NCBI GenBank assembly: GCA_023974075.1
Contig: CM043801.1
Location: 21,755,236-21,819,235, forward strand
DNA: 64,000 nt
Reading direction: 5' to 3'
From: Chaenocephalus aceratus
Taxonomy: Eukaryota > Chordata > Actinopteri > Perciformes > Channichthyidae
Shown here: positions 38,859-52,500 of the stretch, piece after piece
Numbering within the stretch: position 1 is the first letter of the stretch
Layout: each line of letters starts with the position of its first letter
Made by a program: the position numbers and the translations under genes
Notes under the pieces: model-generated
What the model was told of the DNA's origin: nothing
Database searches by the model: none
Seen by the model: only the letters and a program-made list of their open reading frames with translations

Positions 38859-41632
38859 CTATAATAAAAAAGAAAGAGAAAGTTAGTTGTAGTCAGACTG
38901 AATATAAGTGGTAGCTCAACAAGACACCAGCCATGTTCTGGTGTTATTTATCTTAATTCGGCTTGTTTACGTATTGCACTGCATATATTCTTTTAGGTTT
39001 ATTTTATGTTGTTTGTATGAATGTGTAAATACACTTTATGAAAGATTACAGTGGAAAATAAATCTTGGACTTCACTCAGTTATGCTTAAAAAAGAAGCTG
39101 AGATGTTTATTTTATTTTCCCGTCAAATGAACGAAAGACCAAACCAATGTTTATGTTTTGTTTACAGTTGAGTTCATTATGATGTCCTCAATGTCAGCAT
39201 GCGGAAGTCTGCCAGCTGTACCGCAGCATGTCTACAACATAAACTAAAAACCATTAGGGCCTCATTTGGCCAAGCCCAAAGAATTTTGCACAAAAACATA
39301 AAAAAGCCCCATTATGCAATAATTATTGCATCAAATGTGGTTAAAAGTCACTTAATGCGGCTTTGCTGTTCTTATGTGATTAAAATATTGAAATGAAAAT
39401 AAGACCAGGCACAGCCTTGTAAAAATGAAATAGAGAGACGTGGTGAGCTGGACTCTTTAATCCCTGGCATGCTCCGTGGGCCTGCAGCTCGGCAGGGATT
39501 AGAGCTGTTGATTTTGTCAGAACTGTTGTTGAGCTGATGTCAGGAAGGCTACAATTCCTCGCAGCTGCCTGATGTAAAAGGGAAGTGTTTTATTTGAGTA
39601 TATATACATAAAAGTAGTTTTGGCTGAAATAACCAAGTATCATCGCACATCAAAGCACAGTTAAGGCTCCAGAACGAATTGATTCAACATTTCTAGTCGT
39701 GTAGAGCCGTGGAATGGATTACATCGCTGTTTATTGTTTTGAACGGGCATTTGAGGATACAGTGGCGGCAGATCTACCTCTGTGTTTAGCAAAGCATGAT
39801 TGCACTGGATGGCTGTGCTGAATGAAAGTCCAGCTAGGGAAATGTTCTCACACACCCACATACACTTGACAATTCAGTCATGTATGTCCCATACAGCATT
39901 AATTAATTTGGTTATTTTATTAATTTCTTCTTCATACTGTTCCCTCTGTTTAAGGTTGTTGAAGAGCAACACCATTTATCAACAGTTACCCATTAAATAG
40001 AGTGACTAGCAGGTTAACTGGAAATGAGTCAAACAAATAATTAAACAGATTAAGTTGTTGAAAGGTTAAAGACCTGTTGTGTTTATAACCTACAATAAGA
40101 CACTCATCATAGCAACCGGTATGTTTACAATGACAACTCTTGAATGGTAAAAGAGTGACTCATGACTAAGAACATCAGAATATTTCCTGTTTCTAATTTA
40201 AGGGAAATGCAACAGCCTGTCAAAGAGAAATATTGAGACACTCTAGAATTAAAAAGTTCATCCATGCTTTACTGAGAGAGTACATTAATATTACAGAGAG
40301 GCTGTTTAACTCTTTTTACATTAATACTGCGATAGAGATACACATTATCTCATAGCCCTCTGGCTCCAGGCTCATCTGAAATACTGAAACTCCCTGAATT
40401 TAAACACCATCAGCCTGTGAAATGTATTAACTTCGTCCATTTTTATCGGTGATCATATTACTACCTAAAGCCCTAAACCCCAAATAATGAGTGTCAGATA
40501 AACATAACATTAAAGCTTTTCCCTGGCCTAGATACATAAAGTTGTATTTGTTCACCCTCCCTAAATAAACTACTATTACAATTAATTTCAGGATCTTATG
40601 ATACTAATCTCCCATCATGCATGGGGGATTTAATAGAATTGGAGAAGAATGATGTGTACTGGCAGCAAATCAATTGATGCTACCACAGGCAGTACAAGGC
40701 TGATAAAGTGATTATGTGTGATGGTGTTTTTATATGGATGTGTTTATGGGTGTGTGCGTGCATTTGTATGTGGCTGGCATGCACACACTTGTATATATGC
40801 ATGTGTATATGAAGGGAGGCAATCATAAAAGTGCTGAACTTGAGAATCTCCGGCCTGTGATCTAAGCAGAGTATCAATGAGGTCTACGCTCTCTCAACTT
40901 GCTGAAACAGCGCTTTAAAGATTGAGCCCATAAAAATGCAAACATTTCTCGCTTAACCCTCCACCGCAACACATTACTTTACTTCCCCTTCTTGTTTATA
41001 TCCTTTTCCTCCTTCAATTGCTTGCTATTTTTTCAGTGTATTTGCAAAGTGGATTCCACCACCACCACCTCCAGCTTCACACACACTCACAAGCGAACTA
41101 CTAGCTCCTTTGACAACAATTGAAGCACTTCATTGCCAGTGACTCTGAACCTGCTCTTGTCGAGATGAAAACAATCAATAGCTTTTGGACTTTCAACTTC
41201 CCCCCTCTGACATAAATGATAAATAGACGTATCAAACGGCTCCCTAAGCAGTGGTTGAAAGTGTGTGCCTGTGTGTTAGGGAGCATATGCGTGTCTGTCT
41301 CCAGGCTTGGATTGGGATAACAGTGTTGGCGCGGAAATGAGCTCATCAGATGGGATGCTAATGAAAGGGAAGTGTCAGGGCGAGTTTGGCAGTATGTTAG
41401 GCCTGGACCGTTTCATTGCAGTGTATGTTTGATATCATGGAGGGGAAGTGACATCTGACACAGCTAGACATCCCAGAGCCCATGGCCTTATAGACAGACA
41501 ATCAATGCTGTACTTTTCTGGAAGGATCTGGAGCAGACATCAGATGTTACGATAACAATCCTGCCAATGGCAATAACGTGTTTCAAAATAGTCCTCAGAG
41601 CCTTATGTTCCAATGAATTAGAGTGTGACAGG

Positions 41633-41956
41633 GGCCAGTGCCCCCGTAACACTGACCAGGGACCGTGGCCCCCCTCCAAAATACGATTTATTGGAACTAA
41701 ATGAAATCAGAGACCCGGATGTACAGTGGAGATTAAACTGTGCATTACCTTATATAAAAGCAAATACTCTTTATGTTTTTTAATTCAATTGTCACTTAAA
41801 GTTACTAAAACAAATACTCTGAATGAAAAAAACTACTGAAACAAAGGACTGTAACTCAAATGTACTAAAACAAATAATCTTAAAAAACAAATATCAATTC
41901 ATGAAATAACTGGCCCCAGCCCCCCCAGTAAAATTGCTCTAGAACCGCCACTGGAG
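41633..41956 (-). mobile_element. Probable non-autonomous DNA element beginning CAGTGGCGGTTCTAG
   Basis: Read on the minus strand, the segment starts CAGTGGCGGTTCTAGAGCAA near 41954 and runs to a GGGGGCACTGGCCCCTGTCA block near 41633-41655. Both phrases occur in a dispersed fish element. No matching terminal repeat or target duplication is visible at the far end, so the borders are uncertain. Confidence 0.4.
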
Positions 41957-42048
41957 TGTGAATGTGAGCAGAAGCTTGTACACAAATGCAAAAAAGACTG
42001 CAGCACGCTAATGATATATCTCTGTTGTCTGTTTGATAAATAAATAAC
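41904..42048 (-). repeat. Inverted repeat pair, arm B
   Basis: Reverse-complement partner of 36698-36842, about 5.1 kb away and on the other side of the gpc5 exon at 38738-38858. Similarity is high (only a few mismatches and one 6-bp gap), so the two arms could pair in RNA or recombine. Confidence 0.85.
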
Positions 42049-42454
42049 CACACTCAGTGTTTTTTCTCAGGGGGTCTCAAACATTCAGCATTAATAAACA
42101 TTCAAACTGACTACCGACACATGTACGGCTTCTGACTCATGGCTCTCTGACTCCTTTCGATTGATTCATTCCCCTGTGAATGCCCAATTGATGCAATGTC
42201 CTCAAGGCAGCTTTGTCTGTTCTCGTCTTATTCTCCGCCTGGAGCACAGACTCGCTGTGACCTCCACTCCCAGATGCTGACCCCAAACTGAACTGTCTTG
42301 ATCTTTCTGAAGGCCTGTAGGAATGCTCATGGGTTGTAAGGCAGAAAACATAAATCAAATATTCATCGTCAATGTGTACAGGAAGGTAACAGAAACAAAG
42401 TGCATGTTACGTGCCTGAACATTTCAGCGTAAACAAAGCTAGGCTATATCATGA

Positions 42455-42972
42455 ATAACAACATCAAGGATGTGACCACATCACCCCAATGCTGGCTTCC
42501 AATTCGGTTCCGAATTGATTTTAAAATCCTTTTATTTGTTTTCAAAGCCCTAAATGGGCTGGCACCTGCCGATATAGCCAAACTCCTCCAGCGCTACACC
42601 CCAGCCAGAGCTTTAAGGTCGGCTGACCAGCTGCTGCTGATAGTGCCCAAGACCAGGCTCAAAACCCGAGGGCACCGAGCCTTCGCAGCAGCTGGCCCTA
42701 GGCTCTGGAACACTCTGCCCCTCCATGTGAGGTCGGCCCAGACCCTAGGGGGTTTTAAATCATCACTAAAGACACACTTCTTCTCTCTGCTGCCTTCTAG
42801 TCAGAGCGGAGTATGACACCTGACTATTCCCTGTGTTTTTTTTTTATATTTCTGTTGTCAATTATTGTCTTTTATTGTGATTGTAGTAATGTGTTTTTAT
42901 TACATGTACAGCACTTTGGCTCGACCAAAAATCGCTTTTAAATGTGAATAAAACTTGATTTGATTTGATTTG
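42455..42972 (+). mobile_element. 3' end of an L2-like LINE
   Basis: An open frame to 42816 carries the C-terminal signature of L2-clade reverse transcriptase ORFs. The words in order are CWLPIRFRIDFKILLFVFKA, LNGLAPADIAKLL, ALRSADQLLL, RLKTRGHRAFAAAGPRLWNT and FKSSLKTHFF. It ends at a stop in a short 3'UTR containing GTACAGCACTTTGG and a terminal (TTTGA)n-type tail at 42952-42972. This is a typical 5'-truncated insertion. The ORF is undamaged over about 120 codons, so it is not very old. Confidence 0.85.
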
Positions 42973-43703
42973 AAAGAAGGTTGGCCGCGGTTGAATTGAG
43001 GGCGCATAGATCGGCCGCTGGTTAAAGTACATTCTGGTCGTCTTTCATCTGTGCTTAGTTGTTGATGGATCACTGAGGTCTGGCTGGAGCTTTAAAGAAC
43101 CCACAACAATCACCAGGGATTCAATTAGCCAGATATTTTGTGTATATTATGCACATTATGTGTCTGATTCTCTTTAACTACAGTAATAGTGCATTTTAGC
43201 ATTTACCCACACATCCCTCAACGCTCTAAGGACAGACACATTTCTCTATAGAAACTAGACTGAATGTTTCTTATTCTCCTCAACTTGTTCCAGGCTATTT
43301 TTAACCTCCCAGGGTTTAATATACATTACAATGATGACTAGAGATGACAAATAGACACTATAAAATAAACATGCAGCACGTAGGCCAGTTGCATTGTAAT
43401 TGTTCTAACTGAATTCATACCACAAGCTGTCTGCAGAGATCTTTGCCAGAATCCTGATGACAAGATAAATGGATGTTCTCTGAGGCCGTTTTTTATATAT
43501 TTTTAATATACTTTAAAATTCACACCAGGATTAAAAAGCAAAACAAGATTAGAAGGCCTGCTTGGGGCTTGACATTTTGTGCAAGGAATTGTAAGTACAG
43601 TGTTTATCTGCATCGTTGCTTCTGTAATTTGAATCAATAAGCATCAAAAGGAGGACATTTCATAAAATACTGAAGTTGCACAAATGAAGTGCATCAATAT
43701 GAT

Positions 43704-43943
43704 CAGGGGTTCCTACAGCCTTGGGCAAAGTTAGAGTTAAGACTTTTAAATAACTTTTTATTGCCATGAAATGTAAGAACAATCTTACACTGAAAAGATT
43801 CATATAATTATACTTCCCATGTTTTAGCATTGTTTCAGGCTATTAAAGGCAGATTTAAGACATTTCAATACAAATAAGGCCTTATATTTATATTCATTAA
43901 TTCAATGTCTTTTAGGACTTTTCAATTATCTGCAAGAACCCTG
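43704..43943. mobile_element. Probable hAT-type MITE (CAGGGGTTCCTACAG ends)
   Basis: The left end CAGGGGTTCCTACAG and the right end CTGCAAGAACCCTG form an imperfect terminal inverted repeat over 240 bp. The interior repeats TTAAGAC/GACTTTT words, as in a common fish repeat. The flanking 8 bases do not match, so a target duplication is not confirmed. Confidence 0.5.
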
Positions 43944-46777
43944 GCAATAATGTCCCTAAATTATGTAAAAATATACTGTAAGACCAGTATTATCCCTAAA
44001 GCTATTAAGATCACTCTGACAAACACTAATGTCATTTCTCATTGGCACCATGTTATTACTGAACTATCGGGCCTAGTTTATCCTTAAAGACCCTGAATGT
44101 TAGTGACATTATGAGGCGGCAACATACAATAAACCCTTAGAGACAGTACTGTACGTTCTATATCCTTACACAATCGTGCTACAGGGGCAAAAGTGTGTCT
44201 CTGTACAATACAAAATATTTATATTTGATTAATTGGACAAAAACGTAATCTGCATATCCTAACTATTAATCATGAAACTTGTTTGTATCTTTGTCACATT
44301 TCCACGTGTAAAATGATTTAAATAAATGATTCTTCTGAAACAAACATCAGGCAAACTCACAGCAAGCTGAGGAGGGGAGAGGTGTCAATGAGTAATGGTT
44401 GAGAGGAGATCGCTTTCATCTCAATGAGTGTGTGTATTTCTGTGTGCTGTGGGTGGTACTAAATCAGCTGAGAAGGGTATTGAATTAGATCTGGTAGTAG
44501 TGCTTTGAGGGTAAACAGAAAATTGTTTGTTCATCATGATTAATAAAGCCTCTCCCCACCCCCGGCTGGTGGGGATATACAAGGTTAAACATGTTTTGAG
44601 CCCTGTGATTAATACACCTTGGTTCAAACCATGAAGCCAAAGTTTTTAAAGATGTCGTCTTTTACGCTTGGAGGTTATTGGGAAATCAGTTGTTTTTTCT
44701 GTTTTTGGCTGCTTCTCACATAGATCATTTTACAATCAAGTAGTTTCACCATGACGCTTTTGAACTTTTTGATCCACAATTATCAAAAAAATGTGTTGCA
44801 ATATGCAATGTAGACAACAAAAGGGTGCTGTAGCTCTTTGGTTTCACACACTAATAGAGTAGCCAAAGAGTCTAACCTGCGATAGTTATATCACATACTG
44901 TACCTACATTGATAGAACATATATATATTATATATATATTCTAATAACTATTCTTGACTGGTCTGTTGCTGATAAAGTGACATAAGATGAAAACATATTA
45001 CTTAACCTAACATTTAGCACTGTTTTTGGACATATAGAATAACAACTTTTAGAGGACCTGGAGTCACGGGTGAGACCAGCAGTGAGAGTGAGGGAGGGGT
45101 TGACAAGATGTTTGTAGCCAGCTAACTTTACGAGCAGGGCTTGGACATGTTGAAAAACTCTGAACAGAAGGTTTTGTTCTGAAAGGCCAGGCTGTTCTCA
45201 CACTCCACTGTTTGCCATTAGCAGCCATTTACTGTAATAACACTAAGCTCATGAACAGGCAACTGGTCAAAAGCCACTTCGCAAACATTTAATCAACATG
45301 ACATGTGTGCACATGCTGTTGCTCGGACAGTAAACATGAACATGTGCAAATGTTTTGCAATCCTGTGTCCTCTAATGCAATGAGAACTACACAGCACACT
45401 AAGACTTCCTACAAATCCATGTGGTAGGTCTGATTCTATCGTAGGTTCCTGATGATAAACACAGTAAAAAAATATATTAAAAGCAAAATAAATATTTACA
45501 AAATTAAGCACTGGCTTTTCTGATAGAAGTCATCCACACGGCAGTGTACTGAAGCTTGCTGTGCTTCAAAGACGACTTTATTAGAGAGGAAATACTCAGA
45601 TCATAACATGTGCAAAGAGAAACAGCGAGCACATCAGGAGAGGGCATCTGCAGGGCAGGCAAGTTCAAACAGTGTGGCTTTCATCTCTGTTCTTTCTTTT
45701 TTTCCCTCCACCTTGTATTTTTGCATTCTTAAACAAACTATCAAAGGCCATGTCTTCGGTTCACGTCATCTCTTTATTCCTCTTGATTTTCTCTGCCCAG
45801 TACCACACACCACCTTACATCCTGCTTTCTTTGTCTTTTCTTCTGACTGCTGTCATCATTTGTAACCCAGCCGGTGCCCACATGAACACGTAACACATGA
45901 ACGCCACCAGTAGCTGCAGTCACTTGGATGTACTGTATCAGTAGTACCCATGGCACACAGTCTTGGCTTAAGTTTACCCATTCTTTATTCACTACAGCTC
46001 TGAGCTTTCCTCTCTTTATCTGTCCCCTCCTATGTTATGACCTCAACTCTACCTAGTTCCAGCTGGAAGCTTGAAGATTTGGAAAATAAAAAGTTCTATG
46101 GCCAGTATTGTCCCAGTAAAACTGTGACATAATGGATGTTGAGAATCACTATGATACTGTGGATAACAAGGATGACTTTGATGAAAAGTTATCCAAGGTT
46201 CCACTGCTAGAAAAACTTGAAAAAGGCCAGTCTACCTATCTGTAACTGTTCTGGTTGATTTATGTCTTCCACTGCATAATGTAAACACTTTTGACTGCAG
46301 ATCCAGGCACATAACTTAAAATGACTTGGGAAAATGGGTGTGAAGTTCCCAGCTACTCTCTTTGAGTGCAGAGTAAGGATGCTGCAGACCTATCCTGTAG
46401 CCCAGTGGGCCCTCTGTCATGCTTCTTTACAGCCTGGCATGCTTCTGTATCAGGTTATGAGTCAGGAAGGGTCAGACATATAAAGAGCTGCACAGGCACA
46501 GCAACTCCAAACAAGATCAAAAACAATCAGCTGTTGAACCCAGCAATCTCATCACTCTTGTTTTGAAGTTCATCTGAAACGGTTTTTGATGATTTCATAC
46601 TAGCTGCCCCCCACGTTGGCAAATGTCTGCATGACTAATCATAAGATGATGGGACTCTTTAAACTTGTTTAGCCGACAATCATTCCATTTTAAGTTCATC
46701 AAAGTGTGTCCTTCTCTAGGTGGGAAAGCCAATGCGAAGATTTTATTTTAACTTAAAGTGAAGTTTGATACTTAAAG

Positions 46778-47035
46778 CATTAGTTCCTAGCTTTTTGGAT
46801 ATGTGACCCCTTAAAACAGAGCAATGCACAGGCAATGCCTTTTCATAGCTCTATACATGTGGCAGTTATGAACAGTTCAACAAAAGTGATTTTTCCTTCA
46901 AAGAAATTCACAAAAACAAGAAACAGATCAGAATAAGAATCCATTAATTAAGGGTAGCATTTGTTTATTTACTCTCTATATACTGTTAATTATTTGGAGA
47001 CCTCCATGTTGGTTCTGTCCAGTTGGGAACCACTG
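46778..47035 (+). mobile_element. hAT-type MITE with 8-bp target duplication
   Basis: The left end CATTAGTTCCTAGCTTTTTGG is followed by a GTGACCCCTT phrase and the right end is TTGGGAACCACTG. Both fit the CAGTGGTTCCCAACC termini of Charlie/SPIN-like hAT elements. The flanks are ACTTAAAG and ACTTACAG, matching at 7 of 8 bases. There is no coding capacity. Confidence 0.75.
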
Positions 47036-48700
47036 ACTTACAGTAATTGCGGTAAGAGCAGAAGACATATCCTTTTATTATTAATGTTTGGGCTCCATAC
47101 CCAAACACAAACAGTCCACAGGCTGTTTCTAACTCCAGTTACAATAACTGGAGGGTTTTGTCATTTCAGCCAAGATGAAACATTTGTGTCCTGGACGTTT
47201 ACATTAATGAATCTTTACAGTGTTTGTCTCGGACTTCACCTGAGGCACGACACCTGTGCTGAGCCGGCTGAATATCTGTCTTAGTGGCGTGTGGACCAGT
47301 GAAATATGGCTGTTTATGGCTGTGTGGTTGGGATGGAATTACACACCACTGTGTTGGTCTGAAACTGCATTGCCACTCTTAAGAGGTCCCAGGGTGATTT
47401 TACCAAGACCAGGCTGGTTTATTGAGTGGTTGCACTGTAACAGCTATATGGTTGAAGGTCCAACGGCTCAAATTACTCATGGCTATTACGCACTGAAACC
47501 CTGTCCTCTACAGTGCAATAAAATGTGTTACTGCGCTTATGAATGGCTCCCTTCATGCTGCATGTTTGTTTTCTATGTCCTTTTTTTAAATGCTATGAAA
47601 TTTACTTTTACGGCTTTCATTGGGTCATGTCAAGTATCCAATCAATATTTCTTATGTTTCCTGTTGTTAATTTACCCATAACATTCAACACATATCTCTT
47701 TCACTGAGAATGATATCACTCTCGTTAAATGTCCTTTCCTTTGTCACATGCACATTTACTTTTTTCAGTGACCAGAGCTCCATATGATGGTGTGAAACAG
47801 CCCGCCTGAAAGTTTCCATCTCACTTTGTTTCCATCTCACTTTGTTTGTTTGAGTAATTAGCATGGTAGTGTGGTAGCTGTTGACTGGATTTGTTTTGTC
47901 AGAACATTGGGTCGATGGAGTTGAAAGCTGACCTTGGTGCGCTTTGAGCCTGTAAACAGTTATGGTAGAGATGTGTCCCACGGCTAGAAACTGGCTCGGG
48001 AATTGGCATTTCCAAAATTCTAAATGCCAAATATTTACACAAAAAAAGGAAACTTTCCAAAGGGAAACAGTCTTTTAATTTAGCGCGTTTTAGCAGGTTT
48101 GGTTGTGTGCACAGTTGGCCAAGTTTACACTTACACTTCCTGGATATATCAAGACTTACATCTTTCATTTGGATGCTGTTTGTGGTAGCAAACAAGCCCA
48201 GCTGTCGACTAATTAAAAAAGCACTCTGTCTTGTGGGCTGAACCCAAGTCTGGCCCTGACATGGTATGCTCTCTAGGTCACTTTGACCTGGGCCAATGCT
48301 GAGGATAGCTAGAGAACTGGAATAGAGACTGATCAAGAGGGAGTGCAATGAGGTTAATTATCTATGACTAGGTGTAGTAATTAACCTAGCATGGGCATAC
48401 ACAGGTAATCACAGACAAGATGCGTTCAATGCTCATCATAAGGGCTATTCTACCCTTCCATTTCTAATTCCGTCTGCAGGCTAGGTGACATCTACGATAT
48501 CTAGTTTGACTCATCATTAGCCCATTAGAGGCTTACACACAGCCAAGCAAGTTTCATTGCAATGCTCCTCAGAGCTAATGAACAAGTATCGATGTATCTA
48601 ACAATCACAGCAACTGCAAAGAGCTGAATTAATTTGGTGTAAGTGACTGTCTCTTGCCAACAAACTGCTCTTAGAACCACTTTCTTCCTCACATCCTCTG

Positions 48701-48701
<1 letters not shown>

Positions 48702-48771
<70 letters not shown>

Positions 48772-48772
48772 A
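48702..48772. repeat. CA microsatellite
   Basis: About 35 pure CA units at one border of the repeat at 48780-49032. Confidence 0.98.
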
Positions 48773-48779
48773 TGCATAC

Positions 48780-49032
48780 ATCACTTCAGGGGACATTACA
48801 TTGACTTACATGCATTTCCTGGAGACTTATCCTAACCTTAACCATAACCAACACATGCCTAACCCGAACCCTTACCCTTACCCTTACCCTAATCCTAAAC
48901 CTAACCAAGTCTTCAGCCTAAAATTAAAGATTCCCCTTATGGGGACCTCCAATTTGTCCCCATAAGGGAAGCCAGTCCCCACACGTGACTATGTAAACAG
49001 ATTTAGGTCCCCACAAATATAGTAATGCTAGA
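48780..49032. repeat. Dispersed fish repeat with CCCTTA units, flanked by CA arrays
   Basis: The segment contains CAGGGGACATTACATTGACT, a CCTAACC/CCCTTACC series at 48832-48905, GGGGACCTCCAATTTGTCCC and GTCCCCACAAATATAGTAAT. This arrangement next to CA repeats occurs widely in fish genomes. The CCCTTA series resembles, but is not, a telomere array. No terminal repeats define the unit. Confidence 0.55.
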
Positions 49033-49076
<44 letters not shown>

Positions 49077-49134
49077 ACACACACACACACACACGCACGC
49101 ACACGCACGCACACGCACACACGCACACGCACGC

Positions 49135-49196
<62 letters not shown>
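49033..49196. repeat. Compound CA/CG microsatellite
   Basis: A CA array of about 160 bp with a central part (49093-49143) carrying many CGCACG and CACGCA variants. It is alternating purine-pyrimidine throughout. It gives spurious long frames on both strands. Confidence 0.97.
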
Positions 49197-49198
<2 letters not shown>

Positions 49199-49289
49199 GC
49201 TCCCGTACTTCTCATCTCTTTGGCTGTGTAAACAAAACCTGACATTAGCCAATCAGAAGTTCCATCACAGTGTAATGTATACTCTCCGA

Positions 49290-49565
49290 TAGGGCTGGTC
49301 GATTATGGCAAAAATCATAATCTCGATTATTTGGGTCAATCATTGATATCACGATGATTAAAAATGATTATCCATTTACATTGAAAACATCCATTTATTG
49401 AAAAAAAAAATTGGAACAGTATGTTTTTAACAGTTGATTACCCTGAACTTTAAGTATAATTCAACTGAAAAACCAATAAAAAAAAATATATATATATATG
49501 TTTTCATAATTGTTGCATGCCAAAATCGTAATTGCGATTAAAATATGATTAATTGAGCAGCCCTA
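49290..49565 (+). mobile_element. hAT-type MITE, TAGGGCTG family, copy 2
   Basis: The ends are TAGGGCTGGTCGATTATGG and TTAATTGAGCAGCCCTA. The flanks carry an exact 8-bp duplication, CTCTCCGA, at 49282-49289 and 49566-49573, which places the family with hAT transposons. It matches copy 1 at 6141-6430 through shared words such as TTATTTGGGTCAAT and CAACTGAAAAACCAA. It is non-coding. Confidence 0.9.
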
Positions 49566-52500
49566 CTCTCCGACTCTCGACACCAGATCCAACATGTACT
49601 CTTAGTTCTCCTTCCAAACACTGACATAATGATTTGTGAGCATTTAACACAAAATATAAATGACTGTAATTTGACTAGATGTTGTTATACTACAAGGACA
49701 GTACCTTCAGACTGAGTTATCGGTTTTACAGGGGAGAAAAATATGATTCCACACTGCCCCCGTGTGGCCAATTGTGTGTAAGGCGAGTCAATAGCATAGG
49801 GACATTCTGAGCATGAATTTCAAGAATGAAATACGTCTGAAAATGACTTCAGAATGATGTGCTTTAAACAACATTTCTTAACATTTCTCATTCTTGGGTT
49901 TTCGACATTTTTAAGCACAATTTGTGCAATTCAAACTTCTAATAGCTAAGGGTGGGCAATTTGAGTTACACTTAACTGAATGCCTTTCACCTCAACTTAA
50001 AGCATATATTTTTAAAACACTGATGTAGTCAGACAGCGGCTAATATTTTTGTCACAAAACAATGCAATTTCCAACCTCATCATACAGTGAAGACGATTGC
50101 TCTGCTGAACATGTTTTAAAACTGCAGAAACTGTTGATCACTGCAACACAAATTAGACGTGACCTTTTCCAAGAGGTGGCAAAGTCCTTTGTGTGAAGTG
50201 TATTGTGACTTTGATGGTAGGTTGAGCCCACAATACACCAAGACATGACGTTCAAACCACTCAAATTGTAATATACAACTTTAATGTTATTATAATTAAA
50301 TGCATTTTCCTCTTAGGAAGTGAGGGAGAGCCACAACCCACGATGATCCGACAAAACTACAAATCATCCAGAATACTTGGTTACAACAAAGTTGAACAAA
50401 TTACAAAATGAAGAGCTTTCATTTGTGGGTCTCTAGTGCTACAGACAGACACAAACATACAGTGTAGCGCTTACAGGTTTATATGTAATGTATACTATAA
50501 TAATAGGTGGCAGTTACATGGATTACAGCTGTAATTGGCCCTAAATTTGCTTTGAGGACATTCCCAGGCCTAACTGTCCCGACTGTGTCTGTCACTGGGT
50601 GTAACTGTTCCCCACCTCTCCGTGTCGCCTGTTCTGAAGGACCAGCAGACGCGCTGCAGGCTGACTCAACAGACCACACAGACTTCTGGGAAAAGACCAC
50701 GATGCTCCATTAGATTGGAGGAACAAGAACAAGTCATGTCCGCCTCCGCCAAACCCACAAATGACATACAGACCAGCATCTGTTCCTGACAAAGACAACT
50801 ATTTCACTCTTCAGCACAGGGCTTCTCAAACTCACATGCAATAACTACTCATTCTAACAAACATGCATAAAAAGCCTTTTCTGTTTGAATTCACAGATCT
50901 AACTGCACAGGTTGATCTTTAACATGGGGGACTAATAGAAACAAATGTTTATTTTTCTGACAGTTGGCAATGATTGTGTCTGACAGTGAACCCATGGCTT
51001 GCATTTATTAAGAACACACAGTTGCCCTGGGTATTTATTTAAACGTGGCTGTAATATAGTGATGTATTTTGCTATCATGAAGATATTTAGTACATATATA
51101 TATATATACTACATATTGTTCAGTACTAATATAGCTTATATTGTTTTCAGAATTAACTAACTAGAACTAACCCTAACCCAGAATATGTCTTCAACAATTA
51201 TAGCTCTAACAGGCCAAGAAAAATGATAACATGTCCATCTACATCCAGTCATGAAATAGAGTGCATAAAACTGTATTGCATGTATTTAACTGTAGTGCAC
51301 TTATTTCTCCAATACATTTTGAAACCTTATTTCTTCTTGTGCAAATAGATAATTAAGTAAATTGATTAAGCAACACATTCTCACTCCCAACTCGTCCAAT
51401 AGTGACGTTATGTCAGGATCCCTTATTTACAGTGATTTCCCAGTAGGTGGCAGCATTAGCCACTTTTTAAACAATTTCAATTTCACCAGGCAACTCACTG
51501 ATTTGAAGGATAGTGTATATGTATTAGTTACAAAGGGATGAAAGACATATGTTAAAATTAGAGAAAAAGGGGAGAGACAGAACAAAACTGCTCCCAGGTA
51601 CAAATCTGCTCATGAAAATGGATAACTGACACAGGAACCATCAACGTCAGAGCATTGTGAAACATGTGAATGGAGGAGGGAATTATACAAACAGAAAGAG
51701 AGGAAGGAACAAGTTACAAGACCTATAACGATGAATATATCCCCCCCTTCCAGCCACATGCCGAGGAGGGCATGGATAACTGAGGTTAGAGGTCTGTGGG
51801 GAGGTGGAGGGGCAGTTGGTGTGTGGAAGGCAGACAAGGGCAGGCAGGGGCAGAGCCAGGGGAGTAAACTATGCCCCAGAGCACAGACGGGTGGAGTGGA
51901 CCATGATCCTCTGGTGTGGTACGACCACCTGTTTGTCTGTCTGTCTGATCCGGGCCAGCATGGCGTGATCGAGTGCTTAAGGTTGACAGCTCCAGTGTAA
52001 ACTAACAACCAGTCAAGGGGTTCACCGTGGATAAAGCTAAATATATCATATCATATGTCGTGATTTTATGTACTTACATATTTTCTTTATGTTCAGGCTG
52101 GTGTTGCAACTATAGAATGGCTCAGTGTGTATGAAGGGTATCATAAACATGGACAAACAGGGACAAGGAGGCATAATGACACATCTGGAAAGCACTGTAT
52201 ACAGCACCTGTATAAGCAGAAAGTACTCAGTGCAAACAGTCCAGTTTCAACTCAAACATAAAGTACATTTGACTCACAGTAACAAACATACACAGGCATC
52301 CACATACTCAGACATACCCGCATAGAGAGAGGAGAGGGCGTGCGAGGGTGTTGAGTGAAGAGGTCAGGGATCAGACTCTCTGCTGCTGCAAAGGGCATGC
52401 GGGAGCACAACTCACACCCATCCAAGAACACATGCGCACACACAGCTCACTCAGAAAATCACGCAGGACATTTTTTAAGCTTAAATGCAATCAGAATATC

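Noticed and set aside
47256..47681. 141-codon plus-strand frame
   Set aside because: Cys/Trp-rich chance translation with no similarity that I can recognise.
48832..48905. Interstitial telomere array
   Set aside because: The CCCTTA/CCTAAC units are irregular and belong to a dispersed fish repeat.
51364..51470. Possible DNA-element end (CATTCTCACTCCCAACTCGTC region)
   Set aside because: The phrase seems familiar from fish repeats, but no partner terminus or duplication was found.
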